From the NCBI GenBank assembly GCA_002441345.1, contig DJVU01000089.1:30423-92624 (forward strand): a stretch of 62,202 nt of DNA, read 5' to 3'. This stretch comes from Bacteroidales bacterium UBA6248 (GTDB taxonomy: Bacteria; Bacteroidota; Bacteroidia; Bacteroidales; Lentimicrobiaceae). Shown here in pieces: positions 44,883-53,427 of the stretch. Under the pieces are notes generated by a model that was given only the letters and a program-made list of their open reading frames with translations, was not told the DNA's origin and ran no database searches. The stretch's first letter is position 1; every line of letters begins with the position of its first letter. The position numbers and the translations under genes were made by a program.

Positions 44883-45545
44883 TCAGTCGTGCGCTTTGTC
44901 ACCCAGCATAGGGACAAAACGAAAGACTCCGTGCTGTTGGGTTGTCAAAGATCCATCATCTTCACGGGTTACGGTAGTCATAACCTGATAATCTTCTTTA
45001 TCGACGGGAATAACCAGGATACCTCCGGGTTTAAGTTGTGCGGTCAGCGCTTCGGGAATAAACGGTGCACCTGCAGTAACGATGATCCTGTCGAAGGGTG
45101 CAAAGGCCGGAAGGCCTTTATATCCATCTCCGAAAAAGGTGCGAATCCGGTAACCGGCTTCAGGGAGCATCAGTTTTGCTTTGGTGTAAAGCGTACGCTG
45201 ACGCTCCACGGAGAAAACCTTGGCACCCATCTGGTACAGAATGCTTGCCTGGTATCCCGATCCCGTTCCAACCTCCAGAATTTTATCGCCTTTGCGTACC
45301 TGCATAAGCTGCGTTTGAAACGCAACCGTATAGGGTTGTGAAATGGTTTGTCCGGCACCTATGGGAAACGCCTTGTCTTCATAGGCAAACTCCAGAAATC
45401 CTGAGTCGAAAAACCAGTGCCTGGGTACTGCTTCCATTGCGGCTAGTACGCTGCTGTCGGTGATTCCTTTTTGTTTTACTGTCTCAACCAACTTCTTCCT
45501 CAGCCCCTTATGCCTGAAAGAGTCCGTAAATTTCCCTGTCGTCAT
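44883..45545 (-). CDS. pcm: Protein-L-isoaspartate O-methyltransferase
   Basis: A 220-residue SAM-dependent enzyme that starts repair of isoaspartyl residues in aged proteins. The SAM motif ILEVGTGSGYQASIL is present, along with the family's AFPIGAGQTISQPYTVA and the PGGILVIPV strand. I chose the ATG at 45545 because GGAG lies eight bases upstream. The longer frame from 45578 begins with a TTG that is itself part of a -7 box, so it would not be in the mRNA. Confidence 0.94.
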   Translation of the reverse strand: MTTGKFTDSFRHKGLRKKLVETVKQKGITDSSVLAAMEAVPRHWFFDSGFLEFAYEDKAFPIGAGQTISQPYTVAFQTQLMQVRKGDKILEVGTGSGYQASILYQMGAKVFSVERQRTLYTKAKLMLPEAGYRIRTFFGDGYKGLPAFAPFDRIIVTAGAPFIPEALTAQLKPGGILVIPVDKEDYQVMTTVTREDDGSLTTQQHGVFRFVPMLGDKAHD

Positions 45546-45575
45546 GCAATTCTCCGGATGATTATGAATTGTGGC

Positions 45576-45583
45576 CAAAATTA
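45576..45583 (-). promoter_or_regulatory. -7 box of the pcm promoter
   Basis: On the minus strand TAATTTTG matches TAnnTTTG exactly and would start transcription about 25 bases before the pcm ATG. It lies one base from an oppositely oriented -7-like box at 45585-45592. Confidence 0.55.
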
Positions 45584-45584
45584 G

Positions 45585-45592
45585 TAATTTCG
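45585..45592 (+). promoter_or_regulatory. -7-like box of the Gfo/Idh oxidoreductase gene
   Basis: TAATTTCG followed by CAG differs from TAnnTTTG by one base and would start transcription near 45600, about 27 bases before the ATG at 45627. It is back-to-back with the pcm -7 box. Confidence 0.4.
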
Positions 45593-45626
45593 CAGGGTTT
45601 AACTAACCATCCATTTATTTTCTTCT

Positions 45627-46616
45627 ATGCTCAAAATTGGAGTACTGGGTGCAGGCCACCTTGGAAAGATCCATCTGAAATGCATTAAGCAGACAACGGT
45701 TTATGAACTTGCAGGGTTTTACGATGCCGATCCGGCCAATGCCGCGGCGGTGGAAGCCGATCTTGGTATAAAAGCGTTTGCCGGGGTAGACGAGCTTATC
45801 GACCAGGTAGATGTGGTTGATATTGTCACCCCCACGCTTGCCCATTTTGATTGTGCATCCAGGGCTCTGAAAAAATTCAGGCATGTGTTTATTGAAAAGC
45901 CGGTTGTTACCACCCCGGCTGAAGCCAGAGCCCTGATAAGTCTGGCCGAAGAGGCTGGCGTTAAGGTTCAGGTAGGTCATGTGGAGCGGTTTAATCCTGC
46001 CTTTATAGCGGCTGCACCGTATATTCAGAATCCGATGTTCATCGAAACCCACAGGCTGGCGCAGTTCAATCCCAGGGGAACCGATGTTCCCGTGATTCTG
46101 GATCTTATGATTCACGATATCGATATTGTACTGAGCATAGTAAAAGCCAACATCCGCAAAGTAAGTGCAAGCGGCGTGGCCGTTGTTAGCGACACCCCCG
46201 ATATTGCCAATGCCCGTATTGAATTCGATAACGGTTGTGTTGCAAATCTCACCGCCAGCAGGATCTCGATGAAAAATATGCGGAAGTCCAGGTTCTTCCA
46301 GCGGGATGCATACATTGCCGTCGATTTTCTTACCAAGAAGACTGAAATCATCCGGATGCAGGGTATTGATCCCGAAAAGGCCCGTCCGCTTGATATGATT
46401 CTCGACCTTGGCCCTGGAAAGCAGCCCAAACAAATCCTTTTTGAAAATCCGGAAGTTTTGCCGCTGAATGCCATTCAAGCTGAACTTGAGCGCTTTGCCG
46501 ACGCAATAATTTCCAATACTCCTCCGCCGGTTACCATCAACGACGGATATGCGGCCCTTGACCTGGCTTACCAGATAATCGGTAAAATGAACAGTGCTGC
46601 CAACCGCGTGGAATAA
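45627..46616 (+). CDS. Gfo/Idh/MocA-family NAD(P)-dependent oxidoreductase
   Basis: A 329-residue two-domain dehydrogenase. The N-terminal Rossmann fold starts LKIGVLGAGHLGKIH, with the EKPVVTTPAEA signature (EKP) at about 91-101. The C-terminal domain includes VGHVERFNPAF and DLMIHDIDIVLSIV, the catalytic His/Asp region. Substrates are usually sugars or sugar nucleotides. A lipoprotein and a polysaccharide-initiating sugar transferase follow, so a role in nucleotide-sugar or surface glycan metabolism is possible. Confidence 0.9.
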   Translation: MLKIGVLGAGHLGKIHLKCIKQTTVYELAGFYDADPANAAAVEADLGIKAFAGVDELIDQVDVVDIVTPTLAHFDCASRALKKFRHVFIEKPVVTTPAEARALISLAEEAGVKVQVGHVERFNPAFIAAAPYIQNPMFIETHRLAQFNPRGTDVPVILDLMIHDIDIVLSIVKANIRKVSASGVAVVSDTPDIANARIEFDNGCVANLTASRISMKNMRKSRFFQRDAYIAVDFLTKKTEIIRMQGIDPEKARPLDMILDLGPGKQPKQILFENPEVLPLNAIQAELERFADAIISNTPPPVTINDGYAALDLAYQIIGKMNSAANRVE

Positions 46617-46725
46617 TCCCGGAAAAAAGTTTAAAATATTTTTTTTAATGCCGGGAGCAGGCAATAAAAGCCTGCAGCCGGCGTTCATCTGAGCATAAAG
46701 GAGAAGCAAGCGTAAACAGGGAATT

Positions 46726-47628
46726 ATGAGGGGTATTGTACCATTTTTTAAGGTATTATTTTCTGTAATTATAATTATTGCAGTCTCAGCAGGTTGCAGT
46801 AAAAGAGACGACGATTCTCTCGTCCCTTCGTACATCCGTATCGATCGGATGGGACTTTCCACGACGTATGAGCAGGGGACTGCATCGCACCGGATTTCGG
46901 ATGTATGGGTTTATGTGGATGAAACCCTGATCGGTGCCTTTGAACTTCCGGCTACCGTTCCAATTCTGGCTGAGGGCTTACAAAGGGTGACCATCCGGCC
47001 GGGAATTAAAATGAACGGTATTGCCAGTACCCGAACTATCTATCCCTATTTTAATCCCATAGTAAAAACGCTCAACCTCGTCCGCGACAGCGTGATCGTG
47101 ATTACCGATACCATTACGGCATACCGCTCCAATGTGTATTTCCCCTGGATGGAAGGATTTGAGCTGAATAGTTACTCTATGGAGATGACATCCAAAAGCA
47201 CCGTGGGTTTTGGTAAAACCGGAGATCCGTCACAAAAATTCATTCTTCCCGGAGAGATTAACGAATATTCAGCATACTTTCATCTGCCTGCGGATACATC
47301 AATCTTTGAATTGATAACAAAAGAAAGCTTTGAATTTCCGTCTGCCGGTTCAGAGGTCTTCCTTGAGATGAATTATAAAACCGACAATGTCCTGGTAGTG
47401 GGAGTGCATTACCTTGCTACCGGTATTCTGGTTCAGCGACCCTTGCTGTACCTGCATCCTTCCGATAAATGGAACAAGGTGTATGTAAACCTCACCGTTC
47501 CAAAATACGATACACCCAACGCCACCGACTTCCGGATATTTGTGGGCGCACAAACCGAAAGTGGGAGGGAAGAAGCCAACCTATATCTCGATAACCTGAA
47601 ACTCATCCACTTCAAAACGTCGAAATGA
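46726..47628 (+). CDS. Hypothetical lipoprotein
   Basis: A 300-residue lipoprotein with lipobox VSAGC after a hydrophobic signal (about 6-24). The rest is rich in beta strands, and the C-terminus ends in EANLYLDNLKLIHF, the kind of final strand seen in jelly-roll carbohydrate-binding modules. I do not recognise a named family. It overlaps the sugar transferase gene by 4 bases, so the two are coupled and it may be a surface glycan accessory. Confidence 0.7.
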   Translation: MRGIVPFFKVLFSVIIIIAVSAGCSKRDDDSLVPSYIRIDRMGLSTTYEQGTASHRISDVWVYVDETLIGAFELPATVPILAEGLQRVTIRPGIKMNGIASTRTIYPYFNPIVKTLNLVRDSVIVITDTITAYRSNVYFPWMEGFELNSYSMEMTSKSTVGFGKTGDPSQKFILPGEINEYSAYFHLPADTSIFELITKESFEFPSAGSEVFLEMNYKTDNVLVVGVHYLATGILVQRPLLYLHPSDKWNKVYVNLTVPKYDTPNATDFRIFVGAQTESGREEANLYLDNLKLIHFKTSK

Positions 47629-49043
47629 ATAAAAAACTACAGGTAGCCCGCTATGTTATCGCAGATGTTATTGCTGCAATCCTCGCCTGGGGGGCTTTCT
47701 TTGTGTACCGCAAACATTCGGCCGACCCCAACGTATTCGATTATCCTGAAGTAATTTACCAGGATTCAAACCTCATCTACGGGTTGATTTTTATACCGGT
47801 TTTCTGGCTTTGCCTTTACGTGATGATGGGCACCTACCGCCGCATCTACCGTAAATCGAGGCTGCGCGAACTGGGACAAACCCTGCTTATTACCGTCATA
47901 GGCGTCATTATTCTTTTCTTCGCACTCATCCTCGACGATACCATCGTGTCGTACCGGAATTATTATGAATCGGTTCTTGTACTCTTTATCTTTCACTTTA
48001 CACCGACCTACCTGCTTCGGCTTATTCTTACTTCCATCACTGCATACCGTATTCATCACCAGCTTATCGGATTCAATACCATTATCGTTGGCAGCAACGG
48101 CAACGCCATCTCAATATACAACGAGATTGAAAATCAGGAAAAGTCGAGCGGAAACCGCTTTGTGGGATTCGTGAATGCCGCGCCTTATAAGGATTACAAG
48201 CTTGAGAAATTCCTGAAACATCTCGGGCAGATCAGTGATTTGAAACAAGTTATAAAGGAGCACAATGTGGAGGAAGTAGTAATTGCCATAGAGCGGTCGG
48301 AAGTAAAGACCATTGAACAGATTATCACCGAGGTTGAGGATACCAACGTTGTTATCAAGGTTATTCCCGATATGCAGGATTACCTGCTCGGAACCCTGAA
48401 GTCGACGTCGATTTTCCATACCCCGCTTCTTCAGATTTCTCCCGACCTTATGCCGGCCTGGCAACAGTCGCTGAAGCGTATCATCGATATCGTTGCCTCC
48501 GTTATTGCTATTATAATACTCATTCCGGCCTACATCGGAGTTGCGGTAGGAATCAAGCTTACTTCGCGCGGACCAATCCTTTACCGGCAGCCACGCATCG
48601 GTTTGCACGGGAAACCGTTTACAATGATAAAGTTCCGCAGCATGTACATCGATGCCGAGCGCGAAGGAATTCCCAGGCTCTCATCAAAACACGATCCCCG
48701 TATTACTCCCTTCGGACGTTTTCTCCGTAAGGTACGACTGGACGAAATACCGCAGTTCTGGTCGGTGCTCAAAGGCGACATGTCGCTGGTAGGACCCAGG
48801 CCCGAACGTCAGTTCTTCATCGACCAGATTGTGCAACGTGCTCCGCATTACCGCCTTCTGCAGAAGGTAAAACCCGGTATCACTTCCTGGGGACAGGTAA
48901 AATACGGATATGCTGAAAATGTGGAAGAAATGGTTGAACGACTGAAATTTGATATTCTGTATATTGAAAATATGTCGCTCGCAATGGATTTCAAAATCCT
49001 GATCTACACCATGCTTATCGTTTTGCAGGGAAGAGGGAAATAG
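47625..49043 (+). CDS. Polyprenyl glycosylphosphotransferase (WcaJ-like)
   Basis: A 472-residue membrane enzyme that transfers a sugar phosphate to undecaprenyl phosphate to start a surface polysaccharide. Four or five membrane helices lie in the first ~150 residues, followed by a CoA-binding-like region (TIIVGSNGNAISIYNEI) and the C-terminal bacterial sugar transferase domain (about 280-472). Catalytic motifs are KRIIDIV, GKPFTMIKFRSM, VRLDEIPQFW and MSLVGPRPE. No glycan gene cluster follows, only the DMT-type gene on the other strand. Confidence 0.93.
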   Translation: MNKKLQVARYVIADVIAAILAWGAFFVYRKHSADPNVFDYPEVIYQDSNLIYGLIFIPVFWLCLYVMMGTYRRIYRKSRLRELGQTLLITVIGVIILFFALILDDTIVSYRNYYESVLVLFIFHFTPTYLLRLILTSITAYRIHHQLIGFNTIIVGSNGNAISIYNEIENQEKSSGNRFVGFVNAAPYKDYKLEKFLKHLGQISDLKQVIKEHNVEEVVIAIERSEVKTIEQIITEVEDTNVVIKVIPDMQDYLLGTLKSTSIFHTPLLQISPDLMPAWQQSLKRIIDIVASVIAIIILIPAYIGVAVGIKLTSRGPILYRQPRIGLHGKPFTMIKFRSMYIDAEREGIPRLSSKHDPRITPFGRFLRKVRLDEIPQFWSVLKGDMSLVGPRPERQFFIDQIVQRAPHYRLLQKVKPGITSWGQVKYGYAENVEEMVERLKFDILYIENMSLAMDFKILIYTMLIVLQGRGK

Positions 49044-49059
49044 GAATGCAAAATCCGGA

Positions 49060-49389
49060 CTACCATTTTTTAAAGATAAAAAATACTGCCATTACAATAA
49101 AGGCAAAACCTACAAGGTAGTTCCATCGCATGGGTTCTTTAAGGAAAAGCACGGAGAAGAATCCGAAAACCACCAGGGTTATTACTTCCTGAATCGTTTT
49201 CAGCTGAGCCACGCTGAACGTGCCGTGACCGATACGGTTTGCCGGAACCATCAGCATGTATTCAAACAGTGCTATACCCCAGCTGACAAGGATAACCTTC
49301 CACAGTGCAGCTTCCTTAAATTTAAGGTGCCCGTACCAGGCAAATGTCATAAAAATATTGGATGCAATCAGAAGGAGAATTGTTCTCAT
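49060..49389 (-). CDS. DMT-family (DUF486) small membrane protein
   Basis: A 109-residue protein with four hydrophobic helices, matching the DUF486/DMT small multidrug-like family: MRTILLLIASNIFMTFAWYG at the start and TIQEVITLVVFGFFSVLFLKE near the end. I chose the Met at 49389 because AAGG lies upstream; the longer frame from 49428 adds 13 polar residues. Function is unknown. It is convergent with the sugar transferase (16 bases between stops). Confidence 0.85.
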   Translation of the reverse strand: MRTILLLIASNIFMTFAWYGHLKFKEAALWKVILVSWGIALFEYMLMVPANRIGHGTFSVAQLKTIQEVITLVVFGFFSVLFLKEPMRWNYLVGFAFIVMAVFFIFKKW

Positions 49390-49537
49390 ATGACCTTTTT
49401 TACAGCCGGCGAATTTATGAAAATCCATTGTCCGTTGAACCGGTGAAACAGTTGAATGGTTTATGCTGTTATGCGGTTCCGGAATAAATGATTCCGGATC
49501 GGCATGGCTTCAGACGGTCATTCCGGGCTTAAAAGCC

Positions 49538-49545
49538 TATATTTG
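49538..49545 (+). promoter_or_regulatory. -7 box upstream of the LEA14-like gene
   Basis: TATATTTG matches TAnnTTTG, 22 bases before the ATG at 49567. Confidence 0.5.
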
Positions 49546-49566
49546 TAACACCAAACGTAGAAAATC

Positions 49567-50169
49567 ATGAAAAAATACAGATTTCACCTGCTTGTTGTCC
49601 TGCTGAGCGTTTTCTTCTCATCGTGTGATGTTCTTGATCAGGCCCGCCAAATGGCTGCCTTGTCGAAATGTGAGTTCAGACTCAGCAGCGTTGAACAGCT
49701 TCGGCTTGCCGGGGTTAATATTCAGCAGGTTAACCATTGGAGCGACCTTAACCTTATGGATGCTGCCAAAATAACGACGGCAATCGCTGCCGGAGGAAGC
49801 CTTCCGTTGAATTTTACCCTGAATGTGGAGGCAAAAAATCCGAATACCGCGATGGCCGGGTTAAACCGACTCGACTGGATTCTTCTTATCGACGATATCG
49901 AAATGGTGAGCGGCGTTAACGAAAACAGGGTTCAGATTCCGGCTAACGGCGGAACGTCGGTAATACCACTGACCATCGGGGTAGACCTGAAGGAGGCTCT
50001 TAAAGGTAAAAGTGCCGAAGCCATCGCTAATTTCGGGCTGAACCTGGCCGGCGCCGGTAATAAACCCACACGCATCACGCTGAAAGCCAAACCATACATA
50101 ATGGTTGGCTCGCAAAACATTTCGTATCCGGGATATCTTACCATACAGAATGAATTTACATCGCGCTAA
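49567..50169 (+). CDS. LEA type 2-like lipoprotein
   Basis: A 200-residue lipoprotein (lipobox FSSC after a 19-residue signal). The mature protein has the LEA14/WHy fold pattern: LNFTLNVEAKNPNTAMAGLN, then a WILLIDDIEMVSGV strand and IPANGGTSVIPLTIGVDL. Such domains are beta sandwiches of unclear function. It is followed after 27 bases by the YdeI-like gene. Confidence 0.75.
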   Translation: MKKYRFHLLVVLLSVFFSSCDVLDQARQMAALSKCEFRLSSVEQLRLAGVNIQQVNHWSDLNLMDAAKITTAIAAGGSLPLNFTLNVEAKNPNTAMAGLNRLDWILLIDDIEMVSGVNENRVQIPANGGTSVIPLTIGVDLKEALKGKSAEAIANFGLNLAGAGNKPTRITLKAKPYIMVGSQNISYPGYLTIQNEFTSR

Positions 50170-50196
50170 GGCATTCCGGTGTTAAATAAGTAAAAG

Positions 50197-50763
50197 ATGA
50201 GCGCAGAAAACAACTGGAAGGAGGAACTGTCACTCCTTAAATCCATAATCCGAAAGGCCGGACTGCAGGAGACCGTGAAATGGGGTACCGATGTTTTTAC
50301 CTATAAAGGACGGAATCTGATAAGTTATGCCGGTTTTAAAAGTTATTTTGGCCTTTGGTTTTACAACGGTGTTTTTCTTGAAGATACACATAAAGTGCTG
50401 GTAAATGCTCAGGAAAACAAAACGAAGGCTTTGCGGCAATGGCGTTTCCGCTCGATAGAGGAGGTAAACGGGCCTTTGATTCTTGAATACATCCGCGAAG
50501 CAATCCGCAACGAAGATCAGGGAAAGATATGGAAACCCGTGAAAAGTGCGGATGCCGTAATTCCGGCCGGACTCCGGGAGGTGCTCGAAGGCGACAAAGA
50601 CCTGAAAAGAGCCTTTGAAACTCTGGCACCATACAAACGCAAGGAATATGCAGAGTATATCGATTCGGCAAAGCGCGAAGAAACACGAAACGCACGCATA
50701 GAGAAAATTAAACCCCTGATAATGGCCGGTCTTGGTCTCAACGACAAGTATCGCTCCCTTTGA
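50197..50763 (+). CDS. YdeI/OmdA-like protein with DUF1801 domain
   Basis: A 188-residue cytoplasmic protein. The N-terminal ~110 residues match DUF1801 (LKETVKWGTDVFTYKGRNL-like; here LQETVKWGTDVFTYKG). The C-terminal ~65 residues match the YdeI/OmpD-associated helical domain (LAPYKRKEYAEYIDSAKREET). Function is unsettled; YdeI of E. coli is linked to stress resistance. It shares a unit with the LEA14-like lipoprotein. Confidence 0.85.
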   Translation: MSAENNWKEELSLLKSIIRKAGLQETVKWGTDVFTYKGRNLISYAGFKSYFGLWFYNGVFLEDTHKVLVNAQENKTKALRQWRFRSIEEVNGPLILEYIREAIRNEDQGKIWKPVKSADAVIPAGLREVLEGDKDLKRAFETLAPYKRKEYAEYIDSAKREETRNARIEKIKPLIMAGLGLNDKYRSL

Positions 50764-50812
50764 TACAGCATTCTGAGGTAAGTACCTGAACCTGCTTTCC
50801 GGTACCTGCCTG

Positions 50813-50848
50813 CCTGAAGCAGTGTATACTCCTTCGTACTGCTGCAGG
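50813..50848 (+). terminator. Weak hairpin after the YdeI-like gene
   Basis: CCTGAAGCAGT (50813-50823) pairs with ACTGCTGCAGG (50838-50848), ten pairs with one A-G mismatch and a 14-base loop. No T run follows, so termination is uncertain. Confidence 0.35.
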
Positions 50849-50911
50849 TCGCCGCTGCGTTTATCCCCGCAATACTCCCGTGGCTTCGACTTTTCCTATT
50901 GTGTTATTTGT

Positions 50912-50919
50912 TACTTTTG
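50912..50919 (+). promoter_or_regulatory. -7 box of the ffh promoter
   Basis: TACTTTTG followed by CACC matches TAnnTTTG. It lies 27 bases before the ATG at 50947 and after the alternative start at 50899, which supports the shorter protein. Confidence 0.6.
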
Positions 50920-50946
50920 CACCACTCTAAACAGTACAGTCCGAAT

Positions 50947-52299
50947 ATGTTTGAAAATTTAAGCGATAAGCTCGAAAGAGCATTTAAAACCCTGAAAGGC
51001 CAGGGTCATATTACCGAAATCAACGTCGCCGAAACTCTTAAGGATGTCCGCAAAGCCCTGCTGGATGCCGACGTCAGCTACAAGGTTGCCAAGCAGTTTA
51101 CCGACCAGGTAAAGGAAAAGGCTTTGGGTCAGCAGGTTCTTAGCTCCGTTTCGCCCGGACAGCTGATGGTAAAAATCGTTCACGACGAGCTGGCGGCTCT
51201 CATGGGCGGTGAGCAGGCGGAAATAAACCTTAAAGGCACGCCTGCGGTAATACTGATTGCGGGACTTCAGGGATCGGGTAAGACGACGTTTTCGGCGAAA
51301 CTGGCCAATTATCTGAAAAACAAGAAAGGGCGTAAAGTGATGCTCGTTGCGGGCGACGTTTATCGTCCCGCCGCTATCGAACAGCTGAAAGTGCTGGGTG
51401 AGCAGACCGGTGTTACGGTTTTTACGATCGACGATAACCGCGATCCGGTAACCATTGCAAAAAAGGCTGTAGCCCAGGCCAGGGAATACGCGTACAACGT
51501 TGTAATCATCGATACTGCCGGCCGGCTGGCCGTTGATGAGGAGATGATGCGTGAAATTGCAGCCATCAGGGATGCCGTTACACCGCATGAAACCCTCTTC
51601 GTGGTCGACTCCATGACTGGTCAGGATGCCGTGAATACCGCCAAAGCTTTCAACGACCGCCTGGATTATGACGGAGTGGTTCTTACCAAGCTCGACGGCG
51701 ATACACGGGGCGGTGCAGCCCTTACCATTCGCTCGGTAGTCGACAAGCCCGTGAAGTTTGTGGGTCTGGGAGAAAAAATGGACGCTATCGATGTGTTCTA
51801 CCCCTCCCGTATGGCCGATCGCATCCTGGGGATGGGCGATATCGTTTCGCTGGTTGAACGGGCACAGGAACAGTTCGACGAGGATGAAGCCCGAAAACTG
51901 CAGCAAAAACTGGCTAAAGACCAGTTTAACTTCAACGATTTCATTTCTCAGATCAAGCAGATCAAGAAGATGGGAAATGTAAAAGACCTTCTCGGCATGA
52001 TCCCCGGAATGGGTAAGGCGCTAAAGGATGTTGACATTGATGACGATGCATTCAAAGGCATTGAAGCCATCATCGGTTCCATGACTCCGCACGAACGTGA
52101 AAACCCCGGTGTTCTCAACGGTAGCCGCCGTAAACGCATCGCCATGGGCAGCGGCACCGATATCGCTGAAGTCAACCGGTTGATCAAGCAATTTGAAGAT
52201 ACACGCAAGATGATGAAGCTTGTGTCGGGAGGCGGAGGTAAAAACGCCATACATGCCATGCGCAATATGAAGCGGATGTCGTCGGGTCGCAAGCGCTAA
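50947..52299 (+). CDS. ffh: Signal recognition particle protein Ffh
   Basis: A 450-residue GTPase that, with 4.5S RNA, targets membrane proteins to FtsY. The N domain begins MFENLSDKLERAFKTLKGQG. The G domain has GLQGSGKTT, DTAGRLAVDEEMM and TKLDGDTRGGAAL. The M domain carries Met-rich helices ending in KNAIHAMRNMKRMSSGRKR. The frame is open from 50899, but the family start and the -7 box at 50912 both point to 50947. Confidence 0.97.
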   Translation: MFENLSDKLERAFKTLKGQGHITEINVAETLKDVRKALLDADVSYKVAKQFTDQVKEKALGQQVLSSVSPGQLMVKIVHDELAALMGGEQAEINLKGTPAVILIAGLQGSGKTTFSAKLANYLKNKKGRKVMLVAGDVYRPAAIEQLKVLGEQTGVTVFTIDDNRDPVTIAKKAVAQAREYAYNVVIIDTAGRLAVDEEMMREIAAIRDAVTPHETLFVVDSMTGQDAVNTAKAFNDRLDYDGVVLTKLDGDTRGGAALTIRSVVDKPVKFVGLGEKMDAIDVFYPSRMADRILGMGDIVSLVERAQEQFDEDEARKLQQKLAKDQFNFNDFISQIKQIKKMGNVKDLLGMIPGMGKALKDVDIDDDAFKGIEAIIGSMTPHERENPGVLNGSRRKRIAMGSGTDIAEVNRLIKQFEDTRKMMKLVSGGGGKNAIHAMRNMKRMSSGRKR

Positions 52300-52399
52300 G
52301 CTGTGCGTCATCCGCCGGCGGAGTACTTTTTGCCGGGATGCGGACAGAAAGCCGGTGTTTCCGGAACAATCTACTGCCAATAAAAATTCGAAACAGTAT

Positions 52400-53278
52400 A
52401 TGAATTTAATCGACGGAAAAAAGATCAGCGAAGAGCTGAAACGGGAAATAGCTGCAAAAACGGCAGCCATCATTGATTCGGATGGAACTCCCCCCCATCT
52501 GGCAGCCGTTCTGGTCGGCGACGACCCGGCCAGCCAGTCTTACATTAAAAGCAAGGAGAAATCCTGCCAGGCAGTGGGTTTCACTTCCAGCGTGTATCGT
52601 TATCCTTCCGGTATAACCGAACAGCAACTAATCGAAGCGATTGATTTTCTGAACAAGGACGATGAAATTCACGGCTTTATCGTTCAGCTTCCTCTTCCGG
52701 CTCATATCAACGCCGACAGGGTTCTTCAGCGTATTGATCCCGCTAAGGACGTCGACGGATTTCACCCTGTAAACATAGGCCGCCTGGCTTTGGGACTGCC
52801 ATCCTATCTTCCGGCAACGCCGGCAGGTATCATGCTTCTGCTGGAGAAAAGCGGCATAGAAACCGAAGGCAAACACTGTGTGGTTCTCGGCCGCAGCAAT
52901 ATTGTGGGAACGCCGGTCAGTCTGCTGATGTCGCGCAAAGCCAGGCCGGGAAACAGCACCGTAACCCTTTGCCACAGTAAAACTAAAGACCTTCCATCCA
53001 TCATTCGTCAGGCCGATATTCTGATTGCTGCAATCGGGCAGCCGGAATTTGTTAAAGGCAGTATGGTGAAAGATGGAGCCGTTGTGATTGACGTTGGAAT
53101 CCACCGGGTTGACGATGATTCGGAGAAAGGATATCATATTACGGGGGATGTTGACTTTAATGATGTTGCCCCTAAGTGCAGTTTTATCACGCCCGTTCCC
53201 GGCGGTGTCGGACCTATGACGGTGGTAAGCCTTCTGTTAAATACATTCAAAGCGTACAATAAGGAAATTTACGGTTAA
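52400..53278 (+). CDS. folD: Methylenetetrahydrofolate dehydrogenase/cyclohydrolase
   Basis: A 292-residue bifunctional enzyme of one-carbon metabolism that converts methylene- to formyl-tetrahydrofolate using NADP. It starts MNLIDGKKISEELKREI. Conserved motifs are SYIKSKEKSCQAVGF (catalytic Tyr/Lys), GFIVQLPLPAHI, VVLGRSNIVGTPVSLLM in the Rossmann fold, and PVPGGVGPMTV at the end. The upstream in-frame ATG at 52355 adds 15 unconserved residues. It follows ffh by 100 bases and ends in a strong terminator. Confidence 0.96.
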   Translation: MNLIDGKKISEELKREIAAKTAAIIDSDGTPPHLAAVLVGDDPASQSYIKSKEKSCQAVGFTSSVYRYPSGITEQQLIEAIDFLNKDDEIHGFIVQLPLPAHINADRVLQRIDPAKDVDGFHPVNIGRLALGLPSYLPATPAGIMLLLEKSGIETEGKHCVVLGRSNIVGTPVSLLMSRKARPGNSTVTLCHSKTKDLPSIIRQADILIAAIGQPEFVKGSMVKDGAVVIDVGIHRVDDDSEKGYHITGDVDFNDVAPKCSFITPVPGGVGPMTVVSLLLNTFKAYNKEIYG

Positions 53279-53294
53279 TCAAAGCCTTAAATTC

Positions 53295-53351
53295 TCATGC
53301 CGGAGATATTCGCCTGTGTAAGGGCCTGTATCTTCGGCATGAACTTTTTTT
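53295..53351 (+). terminator. Rho-independent terminator after folD
   Basis: TCATGCCGGAGATA (53295-53308) pairs with TATCTTCGGCATGA (53329-53342), 14 pairs with one G-T, and is followed by seven T residues (53345-53351). Confidence 0.85.
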
Positions 53352-53397
53352 AACATTTCCGGTCTGCCGGCATAGTAGGTTTTTCAGCAAAAAAATG

Positions 53398-53405
53398 TAG
53401 GTTTG
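53398..53405 (+). promoter_or_regulatory. -7 box upstream of the T9SS cargo gene
   Basis: TAGGTTTG matches TAnnTTTG, 22 bases before the GTG start at 53428. Confidence 0.5.
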
Positions 53406-53427
53406 TTATGAAGTAAAGCCATCGCCT

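Noticed and set aside
45546..45578. TTG start for pcm
   Set aside because: The TTG falls in the pcm -7 box; the ATG at 45545 has a GGAG ribosome site.
45615..46862. 415-codon minus-strand reading frame opposite the Gfo/Idh gene
   Set aside because: It is antisense to a clearly homologous oxidoreductase and has no recognisable domain.
52311..52322. TCCGCCGGCGGA palindrome followed by GTACTTTTT after ffh
   Set aside because: It leaves only a 4-bp stem when a loop is allowed, too weak to call a terminator.
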